42,893 bases of DNA, taken from an uncultured Methylococcaceae bacterium. GTDB lineage: Bacteria > Pseudomonadota > Gammaproteobacteria > Methylococcales > Methylomonadaceae. The stretch spans positions 1 through 42,893 of the forward strand of contig CAIPPE010000168.1 in NCBI GenBank assembly GCA_903866825.1. Direction: 5' to 3'. The notes beneath the pieces were generated by a model. The model was not told the DNA's origin and searched no databases. It saw nothing but the letters and a program-made list of their open reading frames with translations. Position 1 is the first letter of the stretch; each line of letters begins with the position of its first letter. Positions 8,321-20,053 of this stretch are shown one piece after another. A program made the translations under genes and the position numbers.

Positions 8321-8347
8321 AAAAAAAACCACATCCAAATAATGTGG
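8321..8347 (-). terminator. Intrinsic terminator/attenuator between cmk and rpsA
   Basis: On the minus strand CCACAT (8347-8342) pairs with ATGTGG (8334-8329) across a 7-nt loop and is followed at once by eight T residues (8328-8321). This is a textbook Rho-independent terminator 14 bp after the cmk stop and 55 bp before the rpsA start. rpsA must then rely on read-through or on a promoter in or near this 96-bp leader. Confidence 0.8.
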
Positions 8348-8361
8348 CCAGACAAAAACCC

Positions 8362-9018
8362 TTAACGGATTAAATTTAATACCTCTTCAACCACGGCATC
8401 GATAGTCATATCAGAAGAGTCAATGTAAAGCGCATCACTCGCCATAGCTAATGGAGCGGTTGCCCGTTCCATATCGCGGCGATCACGTGCCTCAATCTCG
8501 TAAATTATCTGTACAAGATTAGCATCAATTTCTTTTTCTATCAACTGTTTATACCGTCTTTGTGCTCTTTTTTCAGCACTAGCCGTCAGAAACACTTTAT
8601 TTTCGGCGTCTGGAAAAACCACTGTACCCATATCCCTGCCGTCAGCGACCAACCCAGGTAACTGTTTAAAGTCTTGTTGTTTCTTTAATAATACTTGTCT
8701 TACCGCAGGCAATGCCGCAATTTGAGAGGCAATTCCACCGGTCTGTTCAAGACCTAATTGACTAGTGATGTCTTCACCATCAAGCTTAACGACCAACTCA
8801 TCGCCACACTCAAACTCTAACACCAAGTCCTGAGCTACTTTAACAATCTCATCAACTGCTTCTAAACCAACCGATGCCTTTTGTACGGCAATAGCTAAGG
8901 AACGATAAATTGAGCCACTATCAAGATAATGCCAGCCTAATTTTTTGGCTATCAAGCGACTAACAGTACCTTTACCGGCACCACTAGGGCCATCAATCGT
9001 CAAAACAGGAATTAGCAT
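8362..9018 (-). CDS. cmk: Cytidylate kinase
   Basis: The 218-aa protein phosphorylates CMP and dCMP with ATP. It shows the P-loop GPSGAGKGT (about residues 10-18), the CMP-binding region with LVADGRDMGTVVFPDAENKVFL, and the lid RRYKQLIEKEIDANL. A TTG at 9033 could extend it by five residues, but ATG 9018 has a strong GAGGA ribosome site and overlaps the aroA stop by one base (TAATG), so it is taken as the start. Its place between aroA and rpsA is conserved. Confidence 0.96.
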   Translation of the reverse strand: MLIPVLTIDGPSGAGKGTVSRLIAKKLGWHYLDSGSIYRSLAIAVQKASVGLEAVDEIVKVAQDLVLEFECGDELVVKLDGEDITSQLGLEQTGGIASQIAALPAVRQVLLKKQQDFKQLPGLVADGRDMGTVVFPDAENKVFLTASAEKRAQRRYKQLIEKEIDANLVQIIYEIEARDRRDMERATAPLAMASDALYIDSSDMTIDAVVEEVLNLIR

Positions 9019-11213
9019 TATGCTTCCTCGCAAACTAAATCCAAGCCCAGACGCTTAACCAAATCTTTAAACTCTGGAAATGAGGTATTTACGTTAGCGC
9101 AATCCAGTACCGTAATAGGCGCATTAGCACGTAAGCCAGCAATTGAAAATGACATAGCAATACGATGATCACCGTGTGATGTTACAACCCCGCCACCTAT
9201 AGGACCACCTTGAATAACCATTCCGTCAGCAGTTGGCTGAGCATCGACACCTAATATTTGCAATCCATCCGCCATGACCTGTATACGGTCAGACTCTTTA
9301 ACCCGTAATTCTTCTGCACCACTTAAACGGGTTTGTCCATCTGCGCAAGCTGCAGCCACAAACAACACAGGAAACTCATCAATCGCTAGCGGAACTAAGT
9401 GTTCAGGAATATCTATGCCTTTAAGTGGACTATAGACTACATGTAGATCGGCAACCGGCTCACCGCCCACCTCACGCTCGTTAAGCACTTCAATCTTTGC
9501 ACCCATCAATCTTAAAATATCGATAACACCGGTGCGCGTAGGATTAATCCCCACATGTCTCAATGTAAGATCAGAACCCGGAGCAATTGAAGCGCCTACA
9601 AGGAAAAATGCGGCCGATGAAATATCACTAGGCACATCAATATCAGACGCGGTTAAGTCTCCATTTGCATTGATGGTAACCTTACTACCTTCTTTGGTCA
9701 CTGGATAAGAAAACCCGGATAACATCCGTTCGGTATGATCACGAGTTGGTGCAGGCTCGGTAACACTAGTTTCTCCATCTGCGTACATTCCAGCAAGCAA
9801 TAAGCAGGATTTAACTTGCGCGCTCGCCATTGGCATCACATAATCGATCCCTTTTAACTGGCCTGATTTACCTGTAATATAAAGCGGAGCAGTGCCTTGT
9901 TCTGTGGTTTTAATATCTGCACCCATGGCAGCCAAAGGCCCTGTAACACGCTTCATAGGTCGACCAGATAAAGATTTATCACCGGTTAGCACGGAATCAA
10001 AAGGCTGACCCGCTAACAAACCACTCAGCAAACGCATAGACGTGCCTGAGTTTCCTAAATACAACTCATTTTTAGGCGTCTTTAAGCCATGTTTGCCAAC
10101 ACCCTTTATCGTTAAGCTACCATTGACAGGCCCTTCAATCTCAACCCCCATATCCCGAAATGCCTGTAATGTTGCCAAGGCATCTTCTGCTTCAAGAAAA
10201 CCTTTAACATGAGTAACGCCATTCGCTAATGAGCCCAGCATAATAGAACGATGCGACATGGATTTATCACCAGGAACACGTGCTTCACCCTGTAATAGGC
10301 CGCCTGGCTGAACTTGAAATGTGATTGATTTTGACATATTTCCTTCAAACTGAGTAAGAAAGCGCTGCCTCGCTGTGTTGGCATACGCAAAGATGGTTAA
10401 AAGTTGCTGGCTCTCATCATTTTCCAGCAAATGCTGTAGTGTATCCAGTTGTTCCCTTGTCTGTTGTAACAAGGGGATTATTTCGCTTTTATTGGCTGAA
10501 CAGATGTCCCGCCACATAGCTGGATCGCTGGATGCAATCCGCGTGAAATCTCTGAAGCCACCCGCCGCATATTTAAAAATTTCACTTTGTTCGTCTTTAT
10601 GCCCCAACATATTTACTAGCGCAAACGCTAAAATATGCGGTAAATGACTCGTAGCAGCTAATATTGAATCATGGTGCTTCACATCCATGACCGACACCAC
10701 CGAACCACACCGCTCCCAAAAAGATTGCACTTTATTTAAGGCCTCTTTGGATGTATTTTCGAGGGGTGTAATTATCAACCGTCTATTTAGGAATAAGTCA
10801 TAAAAAGACGCCTCCACACCACTTTGTTCTGCACCGGCAATGGGATGAGCTGGCACAAAATTATCCGGCACCTCGCCAAATACTTGTTGAGCAGCCTTTA
10901 CAACACTGACTTTAGTGCTGCCTACATCCGTATAAATAGTAGTCTCAGACCAATAAGGTTTAAGCGCTGCAAAAATACTTTCTAAGGATGCCACTGGCGT
11001 TGCAATAACAACGCAATCAGCGCTTGATACTGCGGGCTCTATCTGCAAATAGTAGTCATCAATAACGCCTAACTTTTTTGCTGTTTCCAAATTGTGCTTA
11101 TCTTCCGGACGACCATATCCGACTATCTGCTTGCATAACCCATAATGCCTTGCAGCTCGTGCAACAGAACCACCAATTAAGCCAACACCGATAATACAAA
11201 GCCGATCAAACAT
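9018..11213 (-). CDS. Bifunctional prephenate dehydrogenase / EPSP synthase (TyrA-AroA fusion)
   Basis: The 731-aa protein joins two enzymes in one frame. Residues 1-290 are a TyrA-type dehydrogenase (GVGLIGGS at 9-16, ATPVASL, PAHPIAG with His123, HILAFALVN) that oxidises prephenate or arogenate toward tyrosine. Residues 293-731 are 3-phosphoshikimate 1-carboxyvinyltransferase (GDKSMSHR at 315-322, GNSGTSMRLLSGLLAGQ, RDHTERML, KESDRI), a class I AroA. Such fusions are known in pseudomonads and relatives. Met293 corresponds to the usual AroA start and is preceded by an AAGGA motif, so free AroA could arise by internal initiation. The gene overlaps hisC by 8 bp and cmk by one base. Confidence 0.95.
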   Translation of the reverse strand: MFDRLCIIGVGLIGGSVARAARHYGLCKQIVGYGRPEDKHNLETAKKLGVIDDYYLQIEPAVSSADCVVIATPVASLESIFAALKPYWSETTIYTDVGSTKVSVVKAAQQVFGEVPDNFVPAHPIAGAEQSGVEASFYDLFLNRRLIITPLENTSKEALNKVQSFWERCGSVVSVMDVKHHDSILAATSHLPHILAFALVNMLGHKDEQSEIFKYAAGGFRDFTRIASSDPAMWRDICSANKSEIIPLLQQTREQLDTLQHLLENDESQQLLTIFAYANTARQRFLTQFEGNMSKSITFQVQPGGLLQGEARVPGDKSMSHRSIMLGSLANGVTHVKGFLEAEDALATLQAFRDMGVEIEGPVNGSLTIKGVGKHGLKTPKNELYLGNSGTSMRLLSGLLAGQPFDSVLTGDKSLSGRPMKRVTGPLAAMGADIKTTEQGTAPLYITGKSGQLKGIDYVMPMASAQVKSCLLLAGMYADGETSVTEPAPTRDHTERMLSGFSYPVTKEGSKVTINANGDLTASDIDVPSDISSAAFFLVGASIAPGSDLTLRHVGINPTRTGVIDILRLMGAKIEVLNEREVGGEPVADLHVVYSPLKGIDIPEHLVPLAIDEFPVLFVAAACADGQTRLSGAEELRVKESDRIQVMADGLQILGVDAQPTADGMVIQGGPIGGGVVTSHGDHRIAMSFSIAGLRANAPITVLDCANVNTSFPEFKDLVKRLGLDLVCEEA

Positions 11214-12318
11214 TAGCCAACGTATTGGTTAACGCTTCAAGAAACTGTTGATTTTCCGCCGCAGTCCCTATACTGATACGCAAATGATTTGGCAATTCAT
11301 AATTACCTACCGGCCTAACAATAACACCCCTGCGCAATAAGGCATCATAGACAGGTTGACCCGCCTGCTTTAAATCAACCAAAACAAAGTTTCCTGCTGA
11401 AGGAATCCATTCAAGTCCCAATTGTTTAAATCCTTCTGTCAATTGCTGCATACCTTGTTCATTGACTGCAATGGTTTGTTGTAGATGCTCATCATCACCC
11501 AAAGCCGCTTCGGCAGCGACAAGTGCCAAGATATTGTTATTAAATGGCTGACGAACCCGATTAAGAATATCGGCCATCTCTGAACTTGATAAGCCATAAC
11601 CAATACGTAACCCTGCCAAACCATAAGCCTTCGAGAACGTACGAGTAATTAATAAGTTTGGAAACTTTTTTAGCCAATCAATGGAGTTAACATTCTCTAC
11701 ACGATTAACAAATTCAAAATAAGCTTCATCAAGCACGCAGACACAGGTATCAGGCAATGCACCAATAAATGACTCCAGGCTCGACTGACTGAGTAGGGTT
11801 CCAGTTGGATTATTAGGATTTGCTATAAAAACCAGACGTGTTTTTTCGGTGACGGCTTTTAACATCGCATCCAAATCATGCCCATAATTAAGCGCTGGCA
11901 CTACTACAGACTTTGCACCTACCGCTTGAGTAACAATAGGATAAACAGCAAAAGCGTGCTGAGAAAAAACAGCCTCAAACTCAGGCGTTAAGAAAGCTCT
12001 TGCCAGCAGCTCAAGTAGCTCATTGGAGCCATTACCCAAGGTAATCTGACTTTCGACAACCCCATATTTGTTAGCTAATGCTTTTTTTAAAGAAAACCCA
12101 CTACCGTCTGGATACAAAGCTAGAGTCGATAGTGTTTCCTGAATTGCGGCCAATGCTTTTTTACCAGGCCCCAAAGGATTTTCATTAGATGCCAGTTTAA
12201 TGATTTCTGTAAGCCCTAACTCTCGCTCAAGCTCTTCAATTGGCTTACCCGCTTTATAAGGGATTAACTGTTGGACACCCACTGCAGCAAGATTGTAAAT
12301 GTTATTATTGCTATTCAT
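11206..12318 (-). CDS. hisC: Histidinol-phosphate aminotransferase
   Basis: The 370-aa protein is a fold-type I PLP aminotransferase. Lys230 in RTFSKAYGLAGLRIGYG is the Schiff-base lysine, and NPNNPTG and VLDEAYFEF are the cofactor-binding motifs. It transfers the amino group to imidazole-acetol phosphate in histidine synthesis; members beside pheA and tyrA often also act on aromatic keto acids. Its position between pheA and tyrA supports such a broad-specificity role, which is inference. Length is normal; the 3' end overlaps tyrA-aroA. Confidence 0.94.
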   Translation of the reverse strand: MNSNNNIYNLAAVGVQQLIPYKAGKPIEELERELGLTEIIKLASNENPLGPGKKALAAIQETLSTLALYPDGSGFSLKKALANKYGVVESQITLGNGSNELLELLARAFLTPEFEAVFSQHAFAVYPIVTQAVGAKSVVVPALNYGHDLDAMLKAVTEKTRLVFIANPNNPTGTLLSQSSLESFIGALPDTCVCVLDEAYFEFVNRVENVNSIDWLKKFPNLLITRTFSKAYGLAGLRIGYGLSSSEMADILNRVRQPFNNNILALVAAEAALGDDEHLQQTIAVNEQGMQQLTEGFKQLGLEWIPSAGNFVLVDLKQAGQPVYDALLRRGVIVRPVGNYELPNHLRISIGTAAENQQFLEALTNTLANV

Positions 12319-12361
12319 ACGTTTTAAATTAAGATTTGATTATTACTGCAGCAAATAGAAG

Positions 12362-13447
12362 TTAAAGTACTGCTTTAGGATAAGACCCTAACAATCTAAA
12401 CATTTTGACACTGTCTTTGACTATATCTAATGCTTGAGATACCACCACATCATCACTATGACCCTCTATATCGATAAAGAAGAGATAATCCCATAAGCCT
12501 TGGCGTGAAGGTCTGGATTCAATATTAACCATACCAATACCTAACTTGGCAAACGGTTCAAGTATTTTATGAAGCGCCCCAGGTTGATTGCCTGTTGAAA
12601 CAAGCAACGAGGTTTTATCATTACCCGTTGGCGTTGGAGATTGTTGCCCAATAATAATAAATCGGGTGGTATTATTTGGCTCATCCTCAATGCTTTTTTC
12701 AAGAATTTCTAAGTGATAGACTTCAGCAGCAACAATTCCTGCAATGGCAGCTGTTTGCTTATTGACTGACGCCAATCGAGCTGCTTCAGCATTACTACTT
12801 ACTGCTGTCAGCTTGACGCCAGGCAAATGATTATCTAACCACTGACGGCACTGAGCTAATGATTGCTGGTGAGAATATACCTCTGTAATTTCAGCTAAGC
12901 TGGTTATATTACCCATCAAATTTTGATGAACTCTAATTTCAACTTCCCCGCAAATTTGCAAGAGCGACGTAGAGAAACGATCCAGCGTATGACTAATCAC
13001 ACCTTCTGTCGAATTTTCAACAGGAACCACACCAAACTGGCAGTTATCTGATTCTACTGCACTAAATATCTCATTAATGGTTGTGACCGGGATGGTCTTA
13101 ACCGCGTGCCCAAAATGCTTAAATACCGCTTGTTGAGTGAACGTACCTTCAGGCCCTAAAAAAGCAATATCCATTGGCTTTTCTAGGGCTAAACAAGCAG
13201 ACATCAACTCTCTAAAAAAACGCACTGCCGTTAAATCAGGCAATGGCCCTTGATTTAATTCCATGATTCGTCTTAATACCAGTGACTCTCTGTCTGGGCG
13301 ATAAAAAGTACCTTGTTCTCCTTGAGCAATTTTGGTTTTAGCAACGTCAATTGCATAGGTAGCGCGTTGATTAATCAATTGCAAAATTTGCTCATCGATT
13401 GCATCAATTTTATCTCTGAGTTCAGAAAGTGGCGTGACTGATAACAT
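12362..13447 (-). CDS. pheA: Chorismate mutase / prephenate dehydratase (P-protein)
   Basis: The 361-aa bifunctional enzyme makes phenylpyruvate from chorismate. It has an AroQ-type chorismate mutase (about 5-90; ELRDKIDAIDEQILQLINQRA), a prephenate dehydratase domain (about 95-270; AFLGPEGTFTQQA, VPVENSTEGVI, TRFIIIG) and a C-terminal ACT domain (about 282-361; PGALHKILEPFAKLGIGMVNIESRPSR) that gives phenylalanine feedback inhibition. It lies 29 bp after serC and 43 bp before hisC in the same transcription direction. Confidence 0.97.
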   Translation of the reverse strand: MLSVTPLSELRDKIDAIDEQILQLINQRATYAIDVAKTKIAQGEQGTFYRPDRESLVLRRIMELNQGPLPDLTAVRFFRELMSACLALEKPMDIAFLGPEGTFTQQAVFKHFGHAVKTIPVTTINEIFSAVESDNCQFGVVPVENSTEGVISHTLDRFSTSLLQICGEVEIRVHQNLMGNITSLAEITEVYSHQQSLAQCRQWLDNHLPGVKLTAVSSNAEAARLASVNKQTAAIAGIVAAEVYHLEILEKSIEDEPNNTTRFIIIGQQSPTPTGNDKTSLLVSTGNQPGALHKILEPFAKLGIGMVNIESRPSRQGLWDYLFFIDIEGHSDDVVVSQALDIVKDSVKMFRLLGSYPKAVL

Positions 13448-13476
13448 GATTACAGCTCTGTAAAAGGTTGCTTCGT

Positions 13477-14556
13477 TTAATGGGTACGTTCAAATTCAGC
13501 CATAAAATCTATTAATGTCAACACACCGGCTTCTGGCATGGCATTATAGATACTTGCTCTCATACCGCCAACCAATCGATGACCTCTTAGTTCAAACAAG
13601 CCATTCGCTTCTGCAGCAATAAGAAATTGCTGATCTAAGCTTGTATCCTGTAAATTAAAGGGCACATTCATACGTGATCGATAAGGGGCTGCAACAGGAT
13701 TAGAATACAAAGAAGACTGATCAATGGCTTGATATAGCTTGGCGGCTTTTGCAATATTAAGTTGCTCCATTGCTTCAACACCACCCTGTGCTTTTAACCA
13801 TTTTAAGACTAAACCCACTAAATACCAATTGTAAGTAGCGGGGGTATTTAACATGGATTGACTTTTAGCTTGCTCTGCATAATCAAAGACTGCTGGAGTT
13901 GTTTTACTTGCATTTCCGATTAAATCATCTCTAACGATAACAACTGTAACGCCTGCTGGCCCCATATTCTTTTGAGTCCCCGCATAAATCAAACCATGCT
14001 GGCCCACATCAATCTTTCTCGATAAGATATTAGATGACATATCAGAGATTAATGTTAAGCCATTAGCGTCGGGTGCTTTCTGAAACTCCACACCATGTAT
14101 CGTTTCATTTGAAGTATAGTGCAAATAAGCCGCGTGAGGATCTATAACCCAATCAGATTCATCAGGAATAGTCGTGTAATGACTATCTTCTGAACTTGCA
14201 CTCACCAAGACATCACAGTAGTTCTTTGCATCACTGACCGCTTTTTCAGACCAAGCGCCCGTCTGAACATAGCAAGCCTTTGTTTTACCATTTAAGATAT
14301 TTTGCGGTACTAATGAAAATTGCGCAGAAGCCCCACCTTGCAAAAATAAAACCTTATAGTTGTCAGGCACAGCCATTAAACTTCTTAGATCACTTTCCAG
14401 TTCCTCTGCAATGATTGAGAAATGCTTGCCACGATGACTCATCTCCATAACAGACATGCCACTGCCCTGCCAATCTAACAACTCTTCCTTTGCCTGCTCT
14501 AATACTGACTTAGGGAACACCGATGGCCCCGCACTAAAATTATAAACTTTGGACAT
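13477..14556 (-). CDS. serC: Phosphoserine aminotransferase
   Basis: The 359-aa PLP enzyme converts 3-phosphohydroxypyruvate to phosphoserine and serves pyridoxine synthesis as well. It begins MSKVYNFSAGPSVFPKSVLEQAKEE, typical of SerC, and has VLFLQGGASAQFSLVPQN, ISDMSSNILSR and the lysine motif YAGTQKNMGPAG. Length is standard. The gene sits between gyrA and pheA, the conserved order in many gammaproteobacteria. Confidence 0.97.
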   Translation of the reverse strand: MSKVYNFSAGPSVFPKSVLEQAKEELLDWQGSGMSVMEMSHRGKHFSIIAEELESDLRSLMAVPDNYKVLFLQGGASAQFSLVPQNILNGKTKACYVQTGAWSEKAVSDAKNYCDVLVSASSEDSHYTTIPDESDWVIDPHAAYLHYTSNETIHGVEFQKAPDANGLTLISDMSSNILSRKIDVGQHGLIYAGTQKNMGPAGVTVVIVRDDLIGNASKTTPAVFDYAEQAKSQSMLNTPATYNWYLVGLVLKWLKAQGGVEAMEQLNIAKAAKLYQAIDQSSLYSNPVAAPYRSRMNVPFNLQDTSLDQQFLIAAEANGLFELRGHRLVGGMRASIYNAMPEAGVLTLIDFMAEFERTH

Positions 14557-14680
14557 TAGGTTCTCTTGACCAGGATTAAAGTAACGTTAAACAGTAATTA
14601 TTAATAAATCTGCCCGATATCAATCATCTCAAAGAATGCTATCGGTTTATGTCGAAATTATATATCTTAAAATCTCCAGC

Positions 14681-17305
14681 TTACGCCTCATTATCTTCAT
14701 CTTCACTAGACCCTAAATCAACGTCCTCATTTGCTTCGACAGCAGCATCAATATCATCGTCATTTTCGTCATCTACACCGGCTAAGCCCTCAATGCGATC
14801 AACGCCAATCACTTTTTCTTTTTTATCCAAACGGATAATAGTGACGCCTTGAGTATTTCTACCCACAACTGAGATACCATCCACGCGCGTGCGAACCAAT
14901 GTACCACCATCAGTAATCAACATGATTTCATCATTATCATTGACCAAAACAGCGCCGACCACGGAGCCATTACGCTCAGAGGTTTGTATGGCGATTAAGC
15001 CTTGGCCGCCGCGTTTATGACAAGTAAACTCTTCCAGCTTCGTCCGCTTACCATAACCATTTTCAGTAATATTAAGTACCGTTCCTTCTGTTGCGATAAT
15101 CAATGAAATGATTTTTTGGCCTACTTGTAAGCGCATGCCTCGAACCCCAGAGGCAGTTCTTCCCATTGACCGCACATCTTCTTCATTAAAGCAGACCGCT
15201 TTTCCAGTGCTACCAAATAACAATACGTTCTGTTTACCATCCGTTACCGCAACACCCACCAGGGTATCGCCTTCTTTTAAATCAATGGCAATTTTTCCGC
15301 TCGCACGTTGACGCTCAAACTCATTCAGTGGAGTCTTTTTAACAGTACCCGCCGAAGTTGCCATGAAAATAAATTTATTTTCAGTAAATTCACGAATCGG
15401 TAATAAGGCATTAATCTTCTCACCCTCTTCCAATGGTAATAAATTAACAAACGGCTTACCCCTTGCGGCACGACTTGCGACTGGCAACTGATAAACTTTT
15501 AACCAATACACTTTACCTGAAGAAGAGAAGCATAAAATAGTGTCATGCGTATTAGCAACAATCAGCTTATCAACATAATCAAGTTCTTTGGTCGCAGTTG
15601 CTGACTTACCGCGCCCGCCTCTACGCTGAGCTTTATAATCACTTAACGGTTGTGATTTAACATAGCCTTCATGAGACATGGTGACCACCATATCTTCTTC
15701 GGTAATTAAATCCTGTTCGGATAAATCAAGCTGGTTTTGAACAATCTCCGTACGACGTGGATCGGCATATTCTTCTTTAATGGCGACCAATTCTTCTCTG
15801 ATAATTTCCATCAGCCGTACGTCACTACCTAAAATATATAAATACTCATCAATTTGTTCTAATAATTGCTTATATTCACTGACAATCTTATCTTGTTCTA
15901 AACCTGTTAAACGATGCAACCTTAAATCAAGAATGGCTTGCGCTTGAGTTTCAGAGAGCCGATAAAGTCCACTATGAATACCAAATTCTTCTGGAAGATC
16001 ATCAGGCCTGGAACGCGTTGCATCCGCTCTTTCAAGCAAGCTTGAAACTAAGCCGGCATTCCAGTCTCTTGATAATAATCCCACTTTGGCTTCTTCACGA
16101 TTCAGAGAGTTTTTAATCAACTCAATCATCACATCAATATTCGCCAAAGCAACCGCTAAACCTTCTAAGATATGAGCTCTTTCCCGAGCACGTCTTAAAT
16201 TATAAATGGTTCTACGGGTAACAATTTCACGCCTATGATCAATAAAAGCCAGTAAAATATCACGAAGATTCATACAATGTGGACGACCATCCAATAAGGC
16301 CACCATATTGATACCAAATACCGTCTGGAATTGGGTTTGCTTGTACAAATTATTAAGCACAACTTCAGGCACTTCACCACGGCGCAATTCAACCACCATG
16401 CGCATACCGTCTTTATCAGACTCATCCCGTAGCCCTGAAATACCTTCTAACTTGCCGTCTTTTACTAATTCAGCAATTTTTTCTAGCAATCGTGCTTTGT
16501 TGACTTGATACGGTAATTCGGTCGTGATAATGGCTTGGCGACTACTATCACCAATGTTCTCAAAATGACAACGAGCACGTAGATAAATCTTACCGCGTCC
16601 CGTGGTATAAGCATTATAAATGCCGGCCGCACCATTAATAGAGGCAGCAGTTGGAAAGTCGGGACCAGGAATATAGGCCATCAACTCATGGATGGTCGCA
16701 TCTGGATTATCAATGAGCGCTAAACAAGCACTGACAACTTCCCCCATATTATGAGGTGGAATATTGGTCGCCATGCCAACCGCAATACCGGATGAACCAT
16801 TCACTAATAAATTAGGAACACGGGTTGGCAAAACTTCTGGCTGAATTTCAGATTCATCGTAGTTAGGGATAAAGTTAACCGTTTCTTTATCTAAATCTGC
16901 TAATAACTCATGTGATATCTTTGCCATACGTACTTCGGTATATCGCATAGCCGCTGGTGGATCACCATCCACTGAACCAAAGTTGCCTTGTCCATCAATC
17001 AACATATAACGCATGGAAAATGGTTGTGCCATACGCACCATTGTGTCATAAACAGCTGTGTCACCATGTGGATGGTATTTACCGATTACATCACCGACTA
17101 TACGTGCTGATTTCTTATACGGCTTGTTCCAATCGTTACCCAACTCACTCATCGCGTATAACACACGACGATGAACCGGCTTTAGACCATCTCTGACATC
17201 TGGGAGGGCCCGACCCACGATCACGCTCATAGCATAATCGAGGTAAGACTGCTTCATCTCATCTTCGAGATTAACTGGAATGATTTCTTTAGCGAAGTTT
17301 GACAT
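14681..17305 (-). CDS. gyrA: DNA gyrase subunit A
   Basis: The 874-aa protein is the breakage-reunion subunit of gyrase. The catalytic tyrosine is Tyr122 in AAMRYTE. The quinolone-resistance region reads [11 protein letters not shown], with Thr83 where E. coli has Ser83 and with Asp87 retained; Thr83 is a natural variant in several gammaproteobacteria and is not by itself evidence of resistance. The C-terminal wheel carries the GyrA box QRRGGRGK and ends in a long acidic tail. A 165-bp gap upstream probably holds its promoter; AGGGATC precedes the ATG. Confidence 0.98.
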   Translation of the reverse strand: MSNFAKEIIPVNLEDEMKQSYLDYAMSVIVGRALPDVRDGLKPVHRRVLYAMSELGNDWNKPYKKSARIVGDVIGKYHPHGDTAVYDTMVRMAQPFSMRYMLIDGQGNFGSVDGDPPAAMRYTEVRMAKISHELLADLDKETVNFIPNYDESEIQPEVLPTRVPNLLVNGSSGIAVGMATNIPPHNMGEVVSACLALIDNPDATIHELMAYIPGPDFPTAASINGAAGIYNAYTTGRGKIYLRARCHFENIGDSSRQAIITTELPYQVNKARLLEKIAELVKDGKLEGISGLRDESDKDGMRMVVELRRGEVPEVVLNNLYKQTQFQTVFGINMVALLDGRPHCMNLRDILLAFIDHRREIVTRRTIYNLRRARERAHILEGLAVALANIDVMIELIKNSLNREEAKVGLLSRDWNAGLVSSLLERADATRSRPDDLPEEFGIHSGLYRLSETQAQAILDLRLHRLTGLEQDKIVSEYKQLLEQIDEYLYILGSDVRLMEIIREELVAIKEEYADPRRTEIVQNQLDLSEQDLITEEDMVVTMSHEGYVKSQPLSDYKAQRRGGRGKSATATKELDYVDKLIVANTHDTILCFSSSGKVYWLKVYQLPVASRAARGKPFVNLLPLEEGEKINALLPIREFTENKFIFMATSAGTVKKTPLNEFERQRASGKIAIDLKEGDTLVGVAVTDGKQNVLLFGSTGKAVCFNEEDVRSMGRTASGVRGMRLQVGQKIISLIIATEGTVLNITENGYGKRTKLEEFTCHKRGGQGLIAIQTSERNGSVVGAVLVNDNDEIMLITDGGTLVRTRVDGISVVGRNTQGVTIIRLDKKEKVIGVDRIEGLAGVDDENDDDIDAAVEANEDVDLGSSEDEDNEA

Positions 17306-17470
17306 TGATCCCTATATACACTGTTTACCAACAACAAAGCCATTGGCATGGTTTTTTGACTAAATATAGTCGTAACGTTTCCAATTCCTTTTGTTGAGCG
17401 TTACAACATAACTATAAATAACCTGCTGATTATAGCAAATAGTCGATAGTGAGTCGAAGGTGTTAATGCT

Positions 17471-18196
17471 TTAAGATGGCTTAAAAATTTCAGCCAAGAA
17501 ATTTTCCATTAATTTCCACGACCGTTTATCTGCATCAGGCTGATAAACAGTGCCAAAATCAGGACTGTTTGCGAGAGGATTGGTAAAGGCATGCTGAGTA
17601 TTTCCGAAGGTATGTAACTGCCAGTCAGCACCCGCTTTTGTCATCTCCTGTTCAAAAGCCACCACTTGTTCAACAGGAACCATAGGATCATCGTGACCAT
17701 GTAATGCGAGAATCTTAGCACTAATTGGCAAAGTATCAACATTATCAGGCGCACCCAATAATCCATGAAAACTAACCACACCCTTTAGATCGGCTCCGGC
17801 TCTCGCCAAATCCAGTGAGCACAGACCACCAAAACAAAAACCAATTGCGGCAATCTGACGATCATCCACCCAAGGCATTAATTTAACGGCGGATAAAGCC
17901 GCTTGCATGCGTTTTTTGAGTAATTGTCTATCTGCCATAAAAGGCTGCATTAGAGCTGCACATGCTTCGGCATCCGAACCTAAAATCCCTTTACCGTACA
18001 TATCAACTGCAAAACCAACATAACCCAAAGCTGCTAGCTTTTTGGCTTTTTCTACAACAAACTCATCTCGACCGGCCCAGGTGTGATTGATTAAAACCGC
18101 AGGTCTTTGTCCGGATATAGCGTCATCAAAAGCAAAAAAGGCTTCCAAAAACACATCACCATCCAAATAACCCACTGTATTTGAAATTATCGCCAT
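17471..18196 (-). CDS. Dienelactone hydrolase family protein
   Basis: The 241-aa alpha/beta hydrolase has the nucleophile elbow GFCFGGLC with Cys121 as nucleophile, an acid at Asp170 (HGHDDPMVP) and His202 (QHAFTNP), the Cys-Asp-His triad of dienelactone hydrolases. Most chromosomal members are general carboxylic-ester hydrolases of unknown substrate; nothing nearby indicates chloroaromatic degradation. It lies 24 bp after the low-MW phosphatase gene and is probably co-transcribed with it. Confidence 0.88.
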   Translation of the reverse strand: MAIISNTVGYLDGDVFLEAFFAFDDAISGQRPAVLINHTWAGRDEFVVEKAKKLAALGYVGFAVDMYGKGILGSDAEACAALMQPFMADRQLLKKRMQAALSAVKLMPWVDDRQIAAIGFCFGGLCSLDLARAGADLKGVVSFHGLLGAPDNVDTLPISAKILALHGHDDPMVPVEQVVAFEQEMTKAGADWQLHTFGNTQHAFTNPLANSPDFGTVYQPDADKRSWKLMENFLAEIFKPS

Positions 18197-18220
18197 AACA
18201 TTACCTTAAAGATTAACTTT

Positions 18221-18709
18221 CTAATTCTTGATACGCTCTGCTTTTTGGAGCATGTCCAAAAAACCCTGGGAAGCGAACTCTATCATATCCAACACTCGCT
18301 CAAAACCATATGGCCCGCCATAATAAGGATCTGGAACTTCTCTCACTTTCAATTGGGGGGCGTAATCAAGAAAGTAACGAATCTTGTGTTTATGCGCTTC
18401 AGGACAAGCATTAATCAACGTAACATAGTTATCATCATCCATTGCCAGCAAGTAATCAAAGTCATCAAAATCACCCATGATCACTTTCCTCGCTCTTAAA
18501 TGAGCTAATTGAACATCCCGCTCTAAAGCCGCCTGCTGTGATCTTGGATCAGGGGGTTCGCCTACATGATAAGCATGAGTGCCAGCTGAATCGATTACAA
18601 AAAGATCCTCCAACGCATGTTCTTTAAGTAACTTTACAAAAACACCTTCCGCAGTCGGTGACCGGCAAATATTACCCATGCACACAAACAAGACTTTTAT
18701 TTTTTCCAT
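18221..18709 (-). CDS. Low-molecular-weight protein tyrosine phosphatase
   Basis: The 162-aa protein carries the P-loop CMGNICRS (Cys10 nucleophile, Arg16) near the N-terminus and the general acid Asp127 in DPYYGG, both intact, so it should dephosphorylate phosphotyrosine or similar substrates in the cytoplasm. A GTG directly before the ATG at 18709 gives a one-residue-longer reading; the ATG is preferred. No tyrosine kinase or capsule genes are nearby, so this is the housekeeping type rather than the exopolysaccharide type. Confidence 0.92.
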   Translation of the reverse strand: MEKIKVLFVCMGNICRSPTAEGVFVKLLKEHALEDLFVIDSAGTHAYHVGEPPDPRSQQAALERDVQLAHLRARKVIMGDFDDFDYLLAMDDDNYVTLINACPEAHKHKIRYFLDYAPQLKVREVPDPYYGGPYGFERVLDMIEFASQGFLDMLQKAERIKN

Positions 18710-18748
18710 CACAGAACTCGCTTCAAAAACGACTTTGTTTCAGCTTGT

Positions 18749-20053
<1,305 letters not shown>

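Noticed and set aside
8266-8355. 30-residue N-terminal extension of ribosomal protein S1
   Set aside because: It starts at TTG, runs through the terminator hairpin, and is absent from the S1 family; ATG 8265 gives the normal length.
16990-17070. Quinolone-resistance mutation in gyrA (Thr83)
   Set aside because: Thr83 is a natural residue in several gammaproteobacteria and Asp87 is unchanged, so there is no evidence of selected resistance.
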